Shown here piece by piece: positions 34,208 through 44,853 of a stretch of 64,000 nucleotides of DNA. A model generated the notes under the pieces. The model had not been told where the DNA came from, did not search any database, and saw only the letters and a program-made list of their open reading frames with translations. The translations under genes and the position numbers were made by a program. Positions within the stretch are counted from its first letter, which is position 1, and each line of letters opens with the position of its first letter. Location: the NCBI GenBank assembly GCA_954871525.1, contig OX940864.1, positions 15,866,001 through 15,930,000 on the forward strand. The letters run 5' to 3'. Origin of the DNA: Parietaria judaica. Lineage: Eukaryota > Streptophyta > Magnoliopsida > Rosales > Urticaceae.

Positions 34208-35289
34208 CTCCTTAAAAAGCTGCTCTGACTTAATCATACTAAATCCAACATTTAATCAATAACTAATCATGATTATTAATTAATTAATTAATAAGATATT
34301 TGAGTATAAATACTCAATGAATCTTTCATCAAATGTTTTGACATATTCAATCAATCTCTTTTTCTAGCGGCAATGGTACCCAAAGGCCACAAATTACAAT
34401 ATTGAGGTCCAATTTTGTCAATGTCTCATTAAGATCTTTTGTACGAGGGACATGTGTACGTTTACAATTAAATTGCAAAAAATTCAATCATCCAACATTT
34501 TTATTACATTTTAGACTTTCATGTATCTCTACTTGACATAACATTAACTCGACATTGACAAAATTAGACCTCGATCGATATTGTTTTGTGACTTTTAGTA
34601 CTATTGCCGCTAAAAAAATAGATTGATAATATACGGAAACACTGACTTGGTAAAAGAATGATATTTATGCCGCAATATCATTTATGTAATCATAAACATA
34701 GAAATACATCATAGCTCCTACATGAATATACATGATCTCGTCTTGATCGTACCTTGAGTTAGTTAAAATCCCATAAAAATTGTGATACCAATAATTACTT
34801 TTGTACTTATATATCAAATATATTATACTTCCTAAAAAATGAATATCAGTAAATATTATTTATATTAAATTCCACGATTAAAATAATACTAAGAAGAATA
34901 ATTTTATAGCCGGCAAACAATATGGAACAACTATATGTGACATCCATAAACATTTATATGTAGTTGTGGAGACAACAAGATGACAGGCAGTTAGGCAAAC
35001 ATATGTAAATATAAATACACATATATATATATATAAACACGCACACATATAGTAGTTACTATCTTTATATACATATATTTATATATATATATATTAATAA
35101 ATATATCCAACGTAGGGTTGATTTTCAGAGCTTACAGTCGAGACTGTTACAAAACTGTAACTTATTAACGACCATGTTATAGTCAATATATATATATACT
35201 GTTGTTGTTGGGTTGTGACAACGACAATATAAGACGCATATATACGTGTATATAAACACTCCCACACAAACTTGGACAAGAGTTGATCA
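34208..35289 (+). promoter_or_regulatory. Orphan ABCG promoter region (copy A)
   Basis: This matches 53440-54502, the region directly upstream of the ABCG gene at 54551, including the TATA box (TATATAAA, 35249-35256) and the presumed transcription start area. Homology stops at GAGTTGATCA (35280-35289), about 49 bp before where the ATG would be. No ABCG coding sequence follows. Any transcript from here would run into unrelated DNA. Confidence 0.85.
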
Positions 35290-35820
35290 CGTGGGCGTAG
35301 AGGCGCTAGTGGCGTCTTGTAGGCGCACTTGAGGCACTTGAGCACGTCGCATCGGGGCGAGCGGCTTAGGCTCGGGTCCTCGAGCTCTCTCGCGGCAATT
35401 CTCGCCTAGCGGTAGCTAGTTTACTTGGCTAGCGGTAACGACTTTCGCATAGCGGTAGAGGTAACGGCTACAGGGCGGTTTTCGTCGGTTAATGTCCTTT
35501 CAAAAAAGGGTCGCTACCTTTGGAAATGACAGTTACTTTTGCCTATAAAACACTCTCAATATTTCGAGTTTCAAATACAACATATACGATATACAGAATA
35601 CCAAAATCTCTCAACAATTTCCAGAAACTGTTCTTGCCTATTTCGTGCTTCACAACGTCTTGTGCAGTACGATTTAAGGCTTGTCGTATCCTGCGGTATT
35701 CTTGCGTTGTAGACCTCTAGACGTTTTCTGAGGTGCTCGAAATACTATAAGGAAAGCGTGTTTCATGCGTGATTCAAGCCCGGACGTCTTCGATCTCCAA
35801 TAATTATCCAACAGTTTACA
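35290..35820. other. GC-rich LTR-like segment after the duplication breakpoint
   Basis: 35290-35500 is GC-rich with repeated AGCGGTA. A TATA-like CCTATAAAACAC occurs at about 35541-35552, and the segment may end at ATTATCCAACA (35803-35813). This looks like a solo LTR or LTR fragment. I found no matching TSD, so it is only a suggestion. Confidence 0.3.
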
Positions 35821-35924
35821 CATATGATTATCGTATCAATATTTAAATAAGCTTAGAAGTCGGATTTACAGAGATTTTGTTGCAAGTCAAGCCTAAGTTA
35901 GAGTTTAGGCTCCTTTACCCCCAA

Positions 35925-36015
35925 ATATATATATATATATATATATATTCTCAGCCTACGTTGCAGCATTAAGAATATATATATATATTCTCAGCCTACG
36001 TTGCAGCATTAAGAA
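35925..36015. repeat. Two tandem copies of a 40-bp unit with TA runs
   Basis: TCAGCCTACGTTGCAGCATT occurs at 35951 and 35991, each preceded by an alternating AT run. Confidence 0.9.
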
Positions 36016-38640
36016 TTGTAATTATTTATGCTAATTTACGATAGTATTAAACATTTTATAGCAAAAATAGGATTAGTAACTAGTAATGTCTATATTAATG
36101 ATCTCGTTAATATATTATCATCATTAGCCCAATGGAATTCTTAAAGTCGAACAAGAATGGAAGCACAATAAGACTAACAAGCTCATTTGGACTACAAGCC
36201 CATTTTGACTAGGAAAGCCCACTAAGTTTCTTAGTAAAGCGAAGAATATCTAGAAGTAAGTAGAAATTTAGATATTTAGAGAACGTCCTAAAAAAAGTTA
36301 AATATCTAGATAATTTAGGAATACTCTAGAAGTGGATAAATGTGTGGTCTATATTGTCTAGCCTCATCTATAAATACCCTACTACCCTCATCAAGTTTTG
36401 CATCTAAAAATTTCGAAATATAGTAGTCTCTAAAGAGTGTCCACAAAAAAGTGTCTTGTAGTGTGAGTGTCCAACCACTAGGTGTTGTGAATTCTTCTTG
36501 AGTGGTCTTAATAAAAGTGTTAGTGTTTCTCACAAAAGAGTTGCGTATCACGTAATATTGGTTAGAGGTCCTAATTATCCGCACCGCACGCCACACTGCA
36601 TAGATATAAATAATAATATAATGTTATATAGTGATGGTATATGTGACGAAATATTTTGCTAATAAATCTCCAATAAAAGATAGAATAAAAGGTTAAATAA
36701 AGATAATTTATCTCACATTTTTTTTTTGCAAATTGATTGCCAATAAGAGATATAATATAATGTTTAATAGTGATAGTTTATGTGACAAAATATATTCTGC
36801 TAATTGATCGCCAATAAAAACTTAAAAAAAAAAAAAAAATACAGTAGACAGCGACATTAAAATGCAAATTAATGAACAAAGACAACCTAGCGCACGTTAG
36901 AAAATCCATAGGAATATTTGTAGGAAGAAAAATCTGTGCATATGATCCACGATTATTTTAAATTAGAATTAATCAGTTGAATTTTGTTACTTAATTCTCA
37001 CGACTCATTATTTAGATTAATCATTATTATTTTAATTAAACGTGTTATCAATCGAATTTTTCTATCGGGAATAAGTATGTAATATGATATTATAATATTT
37101 ACTTCATAAGAATGATTAAAAACACTTCTTCTTCTTCTGTTTTTTAATGAGAAGAAATTATTATTTTAAGTGAACAAAGATATCGTATAAGATACTATCT
37201 ACGAGTTGATGAAGACTAATTCGAATCTCAGCTATAACGGCCTCTCCAAGGGATCAGAGTCATTAGCTCGTCGCCAGACTCAGCTCGTTGTCAATAGCTC
37301 GCCATCAACACCTTTGTATTTAATTATCAATTTTATTTTTTTTGGAATTGAGTAATAAAAATGAATGAAAAAAAAAAAGTAATAAAAATCAATGTGTTTA
37401 AATAGGATAACGGACGGTAGGAATGCCCGAATCGGTATTTAATTCCATTGGGCGTTACGTGTCCGACCCAACTACAATAAATGATGACGGGCCCTCGGGC
37501 CCGTGAAATAATTATGAGTTGTTAATTAATTGTCAGAATTAATTAATAATGACTTAGTGGGCTTAGGCCCACTTATCGGGCCCAAAAACTCATTAGGTCA
37601 TTAACTCATGTGGGCTATTTATAGCCCCTTTTAGCTCATAATTCGATAATAATCATTCACAGAAGAGAGAAAACGACCAGCCCCTCCAACAAAGCCTAGG
37701 CACATGTTTTCTCCTCCCGCTGCTTCTGTTCGGTTCTTCGTCCAATCGCCGTGAAGGACCTAGCAGTCTGAATCCGCGATTTCCGGTCACACTGACGTTC
37801 CCACAGCGAGGGTGGACAATCTAGAGGCTCGACACTTGTGGAGCTACGATCCCTAATCCGGAGGTTCATGAACAGTGCAGAAATCGGCCAGAATGGATAC
37901 AGTTGGCAAAAGTACCAGAAGTTTGGTAAAGTGTCCAAACTGAATACTTTGATTTCGATATTAATCTAGATCATTAGTTTCGATGAAATCCCGTGATTTC
38001 CGCATCGGGATTGAGATAAATCTCATCGAAAAACCCAACACGAACATCCTTTATAACAACATTCATTCTCACTCCTTGAAAAAGGATAACTTCTCGCGAC
38101 TTTAATGGAGCATGAGGCCCTTTGACTTGACGATATTAAAGGCGGGAATCTAAGGCGGCAAGCTATATATGGAAGGCAAGGCAGCAACAAACAGTATCCG
38201 AAAATGTATCTTGCTAGCTTGCTTATAGTCTCGTATGTTTTGAATCTTCTTGTATTACAGCACTCAAGAATTAATAAACGCAAAAGGACATGGCCGATAG
38301 TGAACTAGGGGTGAACCTCTTTAGAGAAAATATTTGTGTCGTTTACATACCGCACTTACTTATTGCTTTCTGGCAAATACGTCAAGCTAAGTAATTCCAA
38401 CGAGAGTCAACGATCCATTTTACGCTCAACTCTAAAAGATGATTTTTACGTGTCATTCTGTGACTGACGATCGTGGTGAAATTTACCCTCAAGAGCGTAC
38501 GTACTAGCTAGTTCAATCAGCTCCACTTGAACTATTCTTCTTTGATATGATAGTGCCAATAAAAAAAATTGCAAAAAATGATGCATGCGATCCATTATTT
38601 TTTGGTCATTATCAAGAGGTTTGATTATTCTAATATCTAA
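36016..38640. other. Retroelement-derived debris, no supported gene
   Basis: Three blocks have LTR-like features (TATA box followed by a leader-like stretch): 36130-36600 (CTATAAATACCC at about 36370), 37440-37930 (GGGCTATTTATAGCCCC at about 37611) and 38030-38350 (GCTATATATGGAAG at about 38161, AATAAA at about 38271). None has a partner LTR or a visible TSD, so they may be solo LTRs or fragments. The rest is AT-rich. Confidence 0.35.
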
Positions 38641-38648
38641 CTGCAATG

Positions 38649-39410
38649 TTTTTTTTTTTTTTTAAGGAAAGTGAGTTTCATTAGATTGGGGCCTTAAATC
38701 CCTTTGAACATACACATCGAGCCACTCCGGACAAGTACAAGACCAAAAGTTTGAAGTCCCCTCGGGGATACAAGATTTGGCTAGCGAGTTTGCAACTTCG
38801 TTGCATAGCCTAGGAATCCACCGAATTTTCCCGCCGGCGCCACCTTCTTTAGCAAACCTTCAATGCTCCGAATAATTGGTCCTTGCAAGCTATTGAGAAC
38901 TTTCCCATTTACTAGGTGAATAGCCCGAATGCAATCGGATTCCACCACCGAGATAAGCCAACCCCGGTCATAGGCGAATTGTAGCCCATGGAGAATGGCC
39001 GTACATTCCGCCGTCAAGGCCGAGTCCACCACGCCTAGCCGCGCGGCCGTTACCCCAAGGACTAAGCCCCGAGTGTTCCTCACGACTCCGCCTACCACCG
39101 CGACCCCATGCTCCTCCGTCCAAGCCGCATCCACATTGAGCGTTAGCCCCCCATTTTCCGCCCCCGTCCAAGAGAGTTGTCGAGCCGACTTATCGCCATT
39201 CACCCGCGGATCCGTGGTTCTCGTGGCCTCCTTGAAGCTTGCGAACCATCCCGCCGTCTCTTCGATCCACATTTCCGGTCTTTTTGAGTAATTCTCAAAG
39301 AGTTTGAGGTTTCGGTCCTTCCAAGACGCCCACACTAACCCGCAAAAGAGTTCCAAATTCGCTACGGAGAGAGTATCCAAAGCCCGGAAGCATATATGAA
39401 ACAAACCCAT
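38649..39410 (-). pseudogene. LINE 3' end: RNase H-like domain with poly(A) tail
   Basis: Read on the minus strand, the frame 39410-38781 contains a segment typical of plant LINE-like ORF2 C-termini (LVWASWKDRNLKLFEN). An RNase H-like domain follows: LNVDAAW, GGVVRNTRG, AECTAILHGLQFA and VVESDCIRAI. Near 38829 the frame shifts; the other frame then carries the expected end (RLCNEVANSLAKSCIP). The insert ends in 16 A residues on the minus strand (T run 38649-38664), as expected for a LINE-type retroposed copy. It is 5'-truncated. No target-site duplication is evident. It lies just upstream of the P450 promoter. Confidence 0.8.
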
Positions 39411-39466
39411 CTAGTATCTATATAAAGAGCTGGACAAACCCATCTAGTATCTATATAAAGAGCTGG
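39401..39466 (+). promoter_or_regulatory. Duplicated core promoter of the P450 gene (2 x 33 bp)
   Basis: A 33-bp unit beginning ACAAACCCATCTAGTATC occurs twice in tandem without mismatch (39401-39433 and 39434-39466). Each copy contains a TATA box (TATATAAA, 39419-39426 and 39452-39459). The second box is about 75 bp before the P450 ATG at 39534, leaving room for a 5' leader of roughly 45 bp. The first ten bases of the unit belong to the LINE remnant, so the duplication came after that insertion. Confidence 0.85.
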
Positions 39467-39533
39467 ACAAAGCGTAGAACATCATTACACAAATCCTTTT
39501 GTATTCTCTTCCAAATCCAGCTCCGAAAACATA

Positions 39534-41780
39534 ATGGAAGAAGTAAACTCCCATTTTTACCTCAAGCTCTTGCTAACCTCTTTCGTATTGATCATTTTGG
39601 TGCCACTGAAATTAGCAGCTGTGAAGAGGTCCAAAAAAAGCAAGCTGAATCTACCTCCGGGGCCGTGGAAACTACCGGTGATCGGTAACCTTCATCAGCT
39701 AGTTGATTCTCTACCCCATCATCGCCTGCGAGATTTGGCTGGAACATACGGCGACTTGATGCATCTGCAGCTCGGAGAACTCTCCTATGTTGTTGTTTCT
39801 TCGGCAGAAATTGCAAGCCAGATGTTGAGAGCCCACGACGCCAAATTCTCGCAGAGGCCATTTCTCGTCTCTGCGGGCTTTAGCAACTCAGAAAGCGTGT
39901 TCTTCGCTCCTTACGGGGATTACTGGAGACAGCTTCGGAAGATCTGCGTGCAAGAGTTGTTGAGTCCTGCGCGTGTTCGGTCCTTCCGATCATTGAGAGA
40001 AGAAGAGGTCTCTTCTCTGGTCAAGCTTTTGCGCTCGGCCTCGGGTTCGCCGGTCAATCTCAGCGAGATGATATTTGCGATGACGCATGCCATCACGGCG
40101 AGGGTGGCTTTTGGCAAGAAGTGCAAAGCGCAAGACACTTTTGTCACGTTACTCAATAATGTCTTGAAGATTACCGGATTGTTCGGTGTTGCTGAGTTAT
40201 TCCCTTCCCGAAAGTGGCTTCTGTGGATCCCCGGGTTCGGGCCAAAAGTCGAGAAACATTATAAGGTAATTGATGGAGTACTTGGAGAAATCATCGAAAA
40301 CTGTCAAGCTGACAGGGGTGAAAAATCAATAACCAAAGGAAATAGTTTGTTGACTGTTCTCCTAGAAATTCAAGAGAAAGGTGACCTCTCAGTTCCAATA
40401 GAAGATCAAAACATCAAAGCTGTAATCCTGGTAAGAAATAATTTTACACACAAAACTTTATACATTTTATGACAATTCAGGGTTTGATTTCATTGAATTT
40501 GCAAATGAACAATCTTTTTGCTGACTACATTTACTTGTTCGGGTATTTTAAAATGATAAATTACTTCATTTTAAAATCTTTTAAATAAATTTATTTAAAA
40601 TTAATTATATATTCATCAATTGAACAACATAATTAATAATATATAAAAACAAAAAAATTCGTATATAATAATGGGTATTAAAACACTTAATAACATATAT
40701 AATACATTAAATGTAATGTTTTGTTCCATAAATAATAGTATCTAACTGGGTTCCATCGTGTTGTCGTACGTGTTCGTGCCGTGTTCACCCATTATTTATT
40801 CATGTGACGTTGAACAAAAATCTATTTATGATTAACTCAAACCTATTTTCAACGTATCGTAACCATGTCGTATTTCGTGCTCGGCTCCAATAAATTGCCA
40901 CCCCTAAATTACATGTTAATCGTTCATCTCTTTGTCATTATTGCCGAGATAATTAAATAAAAATTGGATCAAATAGAAAATATTAGCAGCCATATATTAA
41001 ACATATTCGAGTGTAAATACTTTAAACAGAGATTTCGAGCGGTAAAAAAATGAAAAATAAAAAATCTATGGTAATTAAATTTTTGTGAAATTTTTAAGTT
41101 TGGACCACGTGCGTCCATCCATATATAGCTGACAAATTGCTTTAATTTTTGTTTATAAGGATATGCTCACCCGAGGAAGCGAACCTTCGTCGACAACTAT
41201 AGAGTGGGCGATGTTTGAGTTGATGAGAAACCCTAGAGTGATGGAAAAGGCTCAAGCTGAGGTGAGACGAGTGTTTAGCGGAGAGCGAAAGATTGATGAA
41301 GAACACCTCCATGAACTGAACTACTTGGAGTACGTCATCAAAGAGACGCTCAGACGGCACCCTCCAGCGGTCCTTGTCCCGAGAGAAACCATAGAAAGTT
41401 GCGTGATAAGAGGGTACGACATTCCTGTAGAGACTAGTATTGTAATCAACGCTTGGGCGATTGGGAGAGACTCAAGATATTGGACTGATCCCGAAAAGTT
41501 TCATCCCGAAAGATTCATCAACAGTGAAGTTGACTGTAAAGGGACTGACTTTGAGTTCATCCCGTTTGGTGCCGGAAGAAGGATGTGTCCCGGAATGTCG
41601 TTTGCCATGTCTACTATTAAGCTTCCTCTTGCCCATTTGTTGTTCTTCTTTGATTGGAAACTTCCCGATGGGATTCGTTCCCATAATAGTTCGGACGAGA
41701 GTTTCGGTTTGACCGTTCGTCTTAAAGATGAACTTTACTTGATTCCGGTCCCTTGCAGCACTGCTTCTATGGGCTTGTAG
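39534..41780 (+). CDS. Cytochrome P450, CYP71D-like (CYP71 clan)
   Basis: Exons 39534-40430 and 41160-41780 encode 505 aa. The single phase-0 intron (GTAAGA...TAAG) sits just before the I-helix, the usual CYP71 position. An N-terminal membrane anchor (LLLTSFVLIILVPL) is followed by the hinge LPPGPWKLPVIGNLHQL, the C-helix WRQLRK, the ExxR motif KETLRRHPP, PERF, and the heme-binding loop FIPFGAGRRMCPG with its cysteine ligand. It should be an ER-anchored monooxygenase needing P450 reductase. CYP71D members oxidise terpenoids, flavonoids or alkaloids, and the substrate here is unknown. The I-helix oxygen-activation motif is unusual: RGSEPSS where A-G-x-(D/E)-T-(T/S) is expected, so the conserved Thr is Pro. 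The frame is otherwise intact. Confidence 0.93.
40740..40905. mobile_element. Truncated hAT-like MITE in the P450 intron
   Basis: The segment ends TAAATTGCCACCCCT and carries GTGTTCGTGCCGTGTT and CGTAACCATGTCGTATTTCG. It matches the terminal part of the MITE at 6331-6893 in inverted orientation. The other terminus is missing. Confidence 0.65.
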
Positions 41781-42768
41781 ATGATATAATTGGTCGTTTC
41801 TCTTGCTCTAGTACTTGTGATTGTTCATCGTTCTTTTGTTGTTTTTCCGTTTCTGTTTTTGTCTTGTACATGTGATTGTTTATGTTTTTTTTTATAATTA
41901 TATATTTTCTTAACATGTGTCGTTACATAAGTCACCAAAGAAAATAGATTTGGGACGAGGTCACATAACAAGTGACCTAGTAAATTCTTTGTAATGCATG
42001 TTGGTCTGATAAATTATTTCACATAACAAGGGACTATTGGCACTTCCAAAGGAAGAAAAAAAAACTGTGTAGCTAAAATGTGTCGTTTGGATGAAAGATC
42101 AGTTTGTTAGTGTTAGCTTTTCCGATTATTATTTTCACGTCATTTTTAATTATTGAACTTTTTTTCATGTCGAGTATATTCAATTATTAATACACTATAT
42201 ATAATTTTTTTCACGTAATTATATTTATATCTTATTAAAGTTTAAGAAAATCAAATTGTTTCAAGAAACAAAATTTAAATCATGTACTGAATAGATTTTT
42301 TCATTTTTAAAATTAAAGCTAAATTTAAAAGTTGTATCAAACGATTATTTGAAAACAGATGCAAAAATTTATTACATTTAAAACAAAACAAAAACTGTTT
42401 AAGTTAACTACACTCTTAATTATACCGATGAATTTTTTGTAAAATTCACCGATAAGTTTTTACATAAATTCAATACTGAAACTATATAAATATATATTAC
42501 AAATGTCATTTTACATAATATATATATATATAAAGTACAACTGTAATTTGTATAAAAATAAAGGTATAATTATAGTTTTGATAGAAATAAAGAGTTATCG
42601 TTTTGATTTAAAAAATTAAAATTAAAACTCGAAAGAAACGTTAAGTCTTGTGGAATACGGCGAAAACTCAAGAAACGACAACAAAAAATAACAACACAGA
42701 AAATTACCATTGAAAAATAAATAATAATAGAGAGTTGAATCGTAGACCGTACACCGAGGATCACGAAG
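41781..42768. other. P450 3' flank and phosphoesterase 5' flank
   Basis: AT-rich intergenic DNA of about 990 bp. I see no gene. The two genes are in the same orientation. Confidence 0.6.
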
Positions 42769-44819
42769 ATGTCATCGTCGGAGCGCGTGGTGATCTGCGT
42801 CGGCGACATCCACGGCTACCACTCCAAGCTCCTCAGCCTCTGGTCCAACCTCCGCTCCGCCGTCGGCGCCGAGCCCTTCGAGACCGCCCTCGTCATCTTC
42901 CTCGGCGACTACTGCGACCGCGGGCCCCACACGCGCGCCGTGCTCGACTTCCTCACCTCGCTGCCCGCGCGCCACCCGCGCCAGCGCCGCGCCTTCCTCT
43001 CCGGCAACCACGACTTCGCCTTCGCGGCGTTCCTCGGCGTCGCGCCCGCGCCGGCCGCGGGCGGCGCGGCGGCGTGGCGCGCCGCGTGGGGCGAGTTCGC
43101 GGGCAGCGAGGAGAGGGAGGGGTGGTTCCGCGGCGAGGGGCACGAGGGGATGCACCTGCAGGGCCGGAGGTGGGCCGGGAAGATCAAGGCCGTGCGCAAT
43201 GTCGCCAAGGGGACCGACTATCAGGGCTCCATCTACGATGCCGGTCCCACCTTCGAGTCCTACGGCGTTGACCACGGCTCTGCGGGTGAGTTGACTTTCG
43301 TGGGTTTGCTCTTGTTTTGTGTTTAATACAATGGATAACCCATCGATAAGTTTCGATAACGGTAACGATATATGTTATAAGTTTTTCATCGATAACCGAT
43401 TATTCCGTCGATAACGGCAACCGATTTATCGGCAGAAACGATAAACCAAACTTATAACTTATAAGATTCTTGTTCTTGTTATGTTATGTCATGTCAATAA
43501 GGCCGGGATACTTATGAGTATAATTGAAGGTAAGAAATGAAAAATATATAATAAAAAAATTAAAGGTGTAAGTTGAAAAGAAAAAAAGGTCAAATTTGAA
43601 ACTTTTCTTAGAAGTATGGGAGGATTACAGTTCATTCATTGAGTATTTGAACTAGTATTATTGAGATATAGTGCTCGAGCCATACGACGTACAAAAATAA
43701 GAACGCTCACTTTATACGAATAAGAAGTTATGTGTGGATCCCGATGCAGATCAATTACACTTTTTTGTTTCGTATTTAGGTTAGCTGGTTGAGTATTTAA
43801 ACTAGTATTATTAACGTATAAAGTTCGAGTTTTGCGTGTGCGGAAATTGAACAAGTTCAACAACAAAAAGGGCTATGCACATTTCCGAGTCATATGGCAT
43901 TGACCACGACTCTGCTTTAGAGGCGAGATCGGAGGGGTCATGACGTCTTGTTGTTAATTTTATTTGGTTTGGTTTGTGTTATGCTTGCTGTTCTTGTTTT
44001 GCTGTGGATTCAGATGGTAAAATTGCTGATATTATTGTGTTAGGAAAAGAGAATCATTTGGATGGCACTTTTGAGAATCATGAGCATATTCTTTGTTGGC
44101 TCTGTTGACTTCCCTAGAATCAGTAAGGGCAAAAAGGCTTAACTTTTTGGAGATGGTTTTTTGTTCTTGTTCTGTGTTTGGAAGGTGAGAATGGGAAAAA
44201 GTCTCAATTTTGTGTTGAAGTGCTGCTATTTGTATTGTTTTGTTTGGATTATTTGTATGGTCATGTATCAATCATGACTGGACTACACTTTTGAGATTGT
44301 TTTTGGTGATTCTCCATTTTCATAATTGGTGGGAAAAAAAAAAGATTTGGGAGAAAGGCAGTTTTGGTTTATATTGGTGGAAAAGTTAAAGATTGAAGCT
44401 TTATTAGTGTTGATTCAATTTTTGAGATTAGAGAATAAAGAGAAGCAAAAGGGTTACTTTGATCTATCAGATGGAGAGTCTTTTAGTGTATCATGGAATG
44501 GAAGCAAAAGGGTCGCTTTATATCTGTATTTCTGAAAGGAAACCAACTTGTAATCACAAATCTACAATAATATTCAACCTTACACAACAATAAAAAATAA
44601 AAATATCAAGATTAAACAAATTTTTCGAATCACTTACACCAGTGTGACAGCTCTGCTTAACGGTGATCGATGTTTTGGTCATTTAACACAATGTTGGCGA
44701 CAGATTTGGTGAAGGCGGTTCCTGACGAACACAAGAAGTTTCTTGCTGACATGGTTTGGGTCCACGAAGAGGTCAGGCTTGTTTTCGCATTTGAGAATAC
44801 TGATTTTCTCGTAATTAGT

Positions 44820-44853
<34 letters not shown>

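Larger units (their letters stand above)
12049..35289 (+). repeat. Segmental duplication, copy A
   Basis: From ATTTCCGAGTCATATGG to GAGTTGATCA this matches 43881-54502 in direct orientation through genes, introns and intergenic DNA. By eye it differs at a few percent of positions, plus indels. Copy A contains the gypsy element 22271-34202 and the insertions at 12541, 19932 and 20585, none of which are in copy B. The excess over copy B is explained almost entirely by these insertions. Confidence 0.95.

Noticed and set aside
35290..35820. Complete solo LTR
   Set aside because: The TATA box and TG/CA-like ends are suggestive, but I could not find a target-site duplication or a matching LTR, so it is listed only as LTR-like.
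42772..43275. Long minus-strand frames opposite phosphoesterase exon 1
   Set aside because: These are shadows caused by the very GC-rich codons of exon 1. They give low-complexity protein with no family motif.
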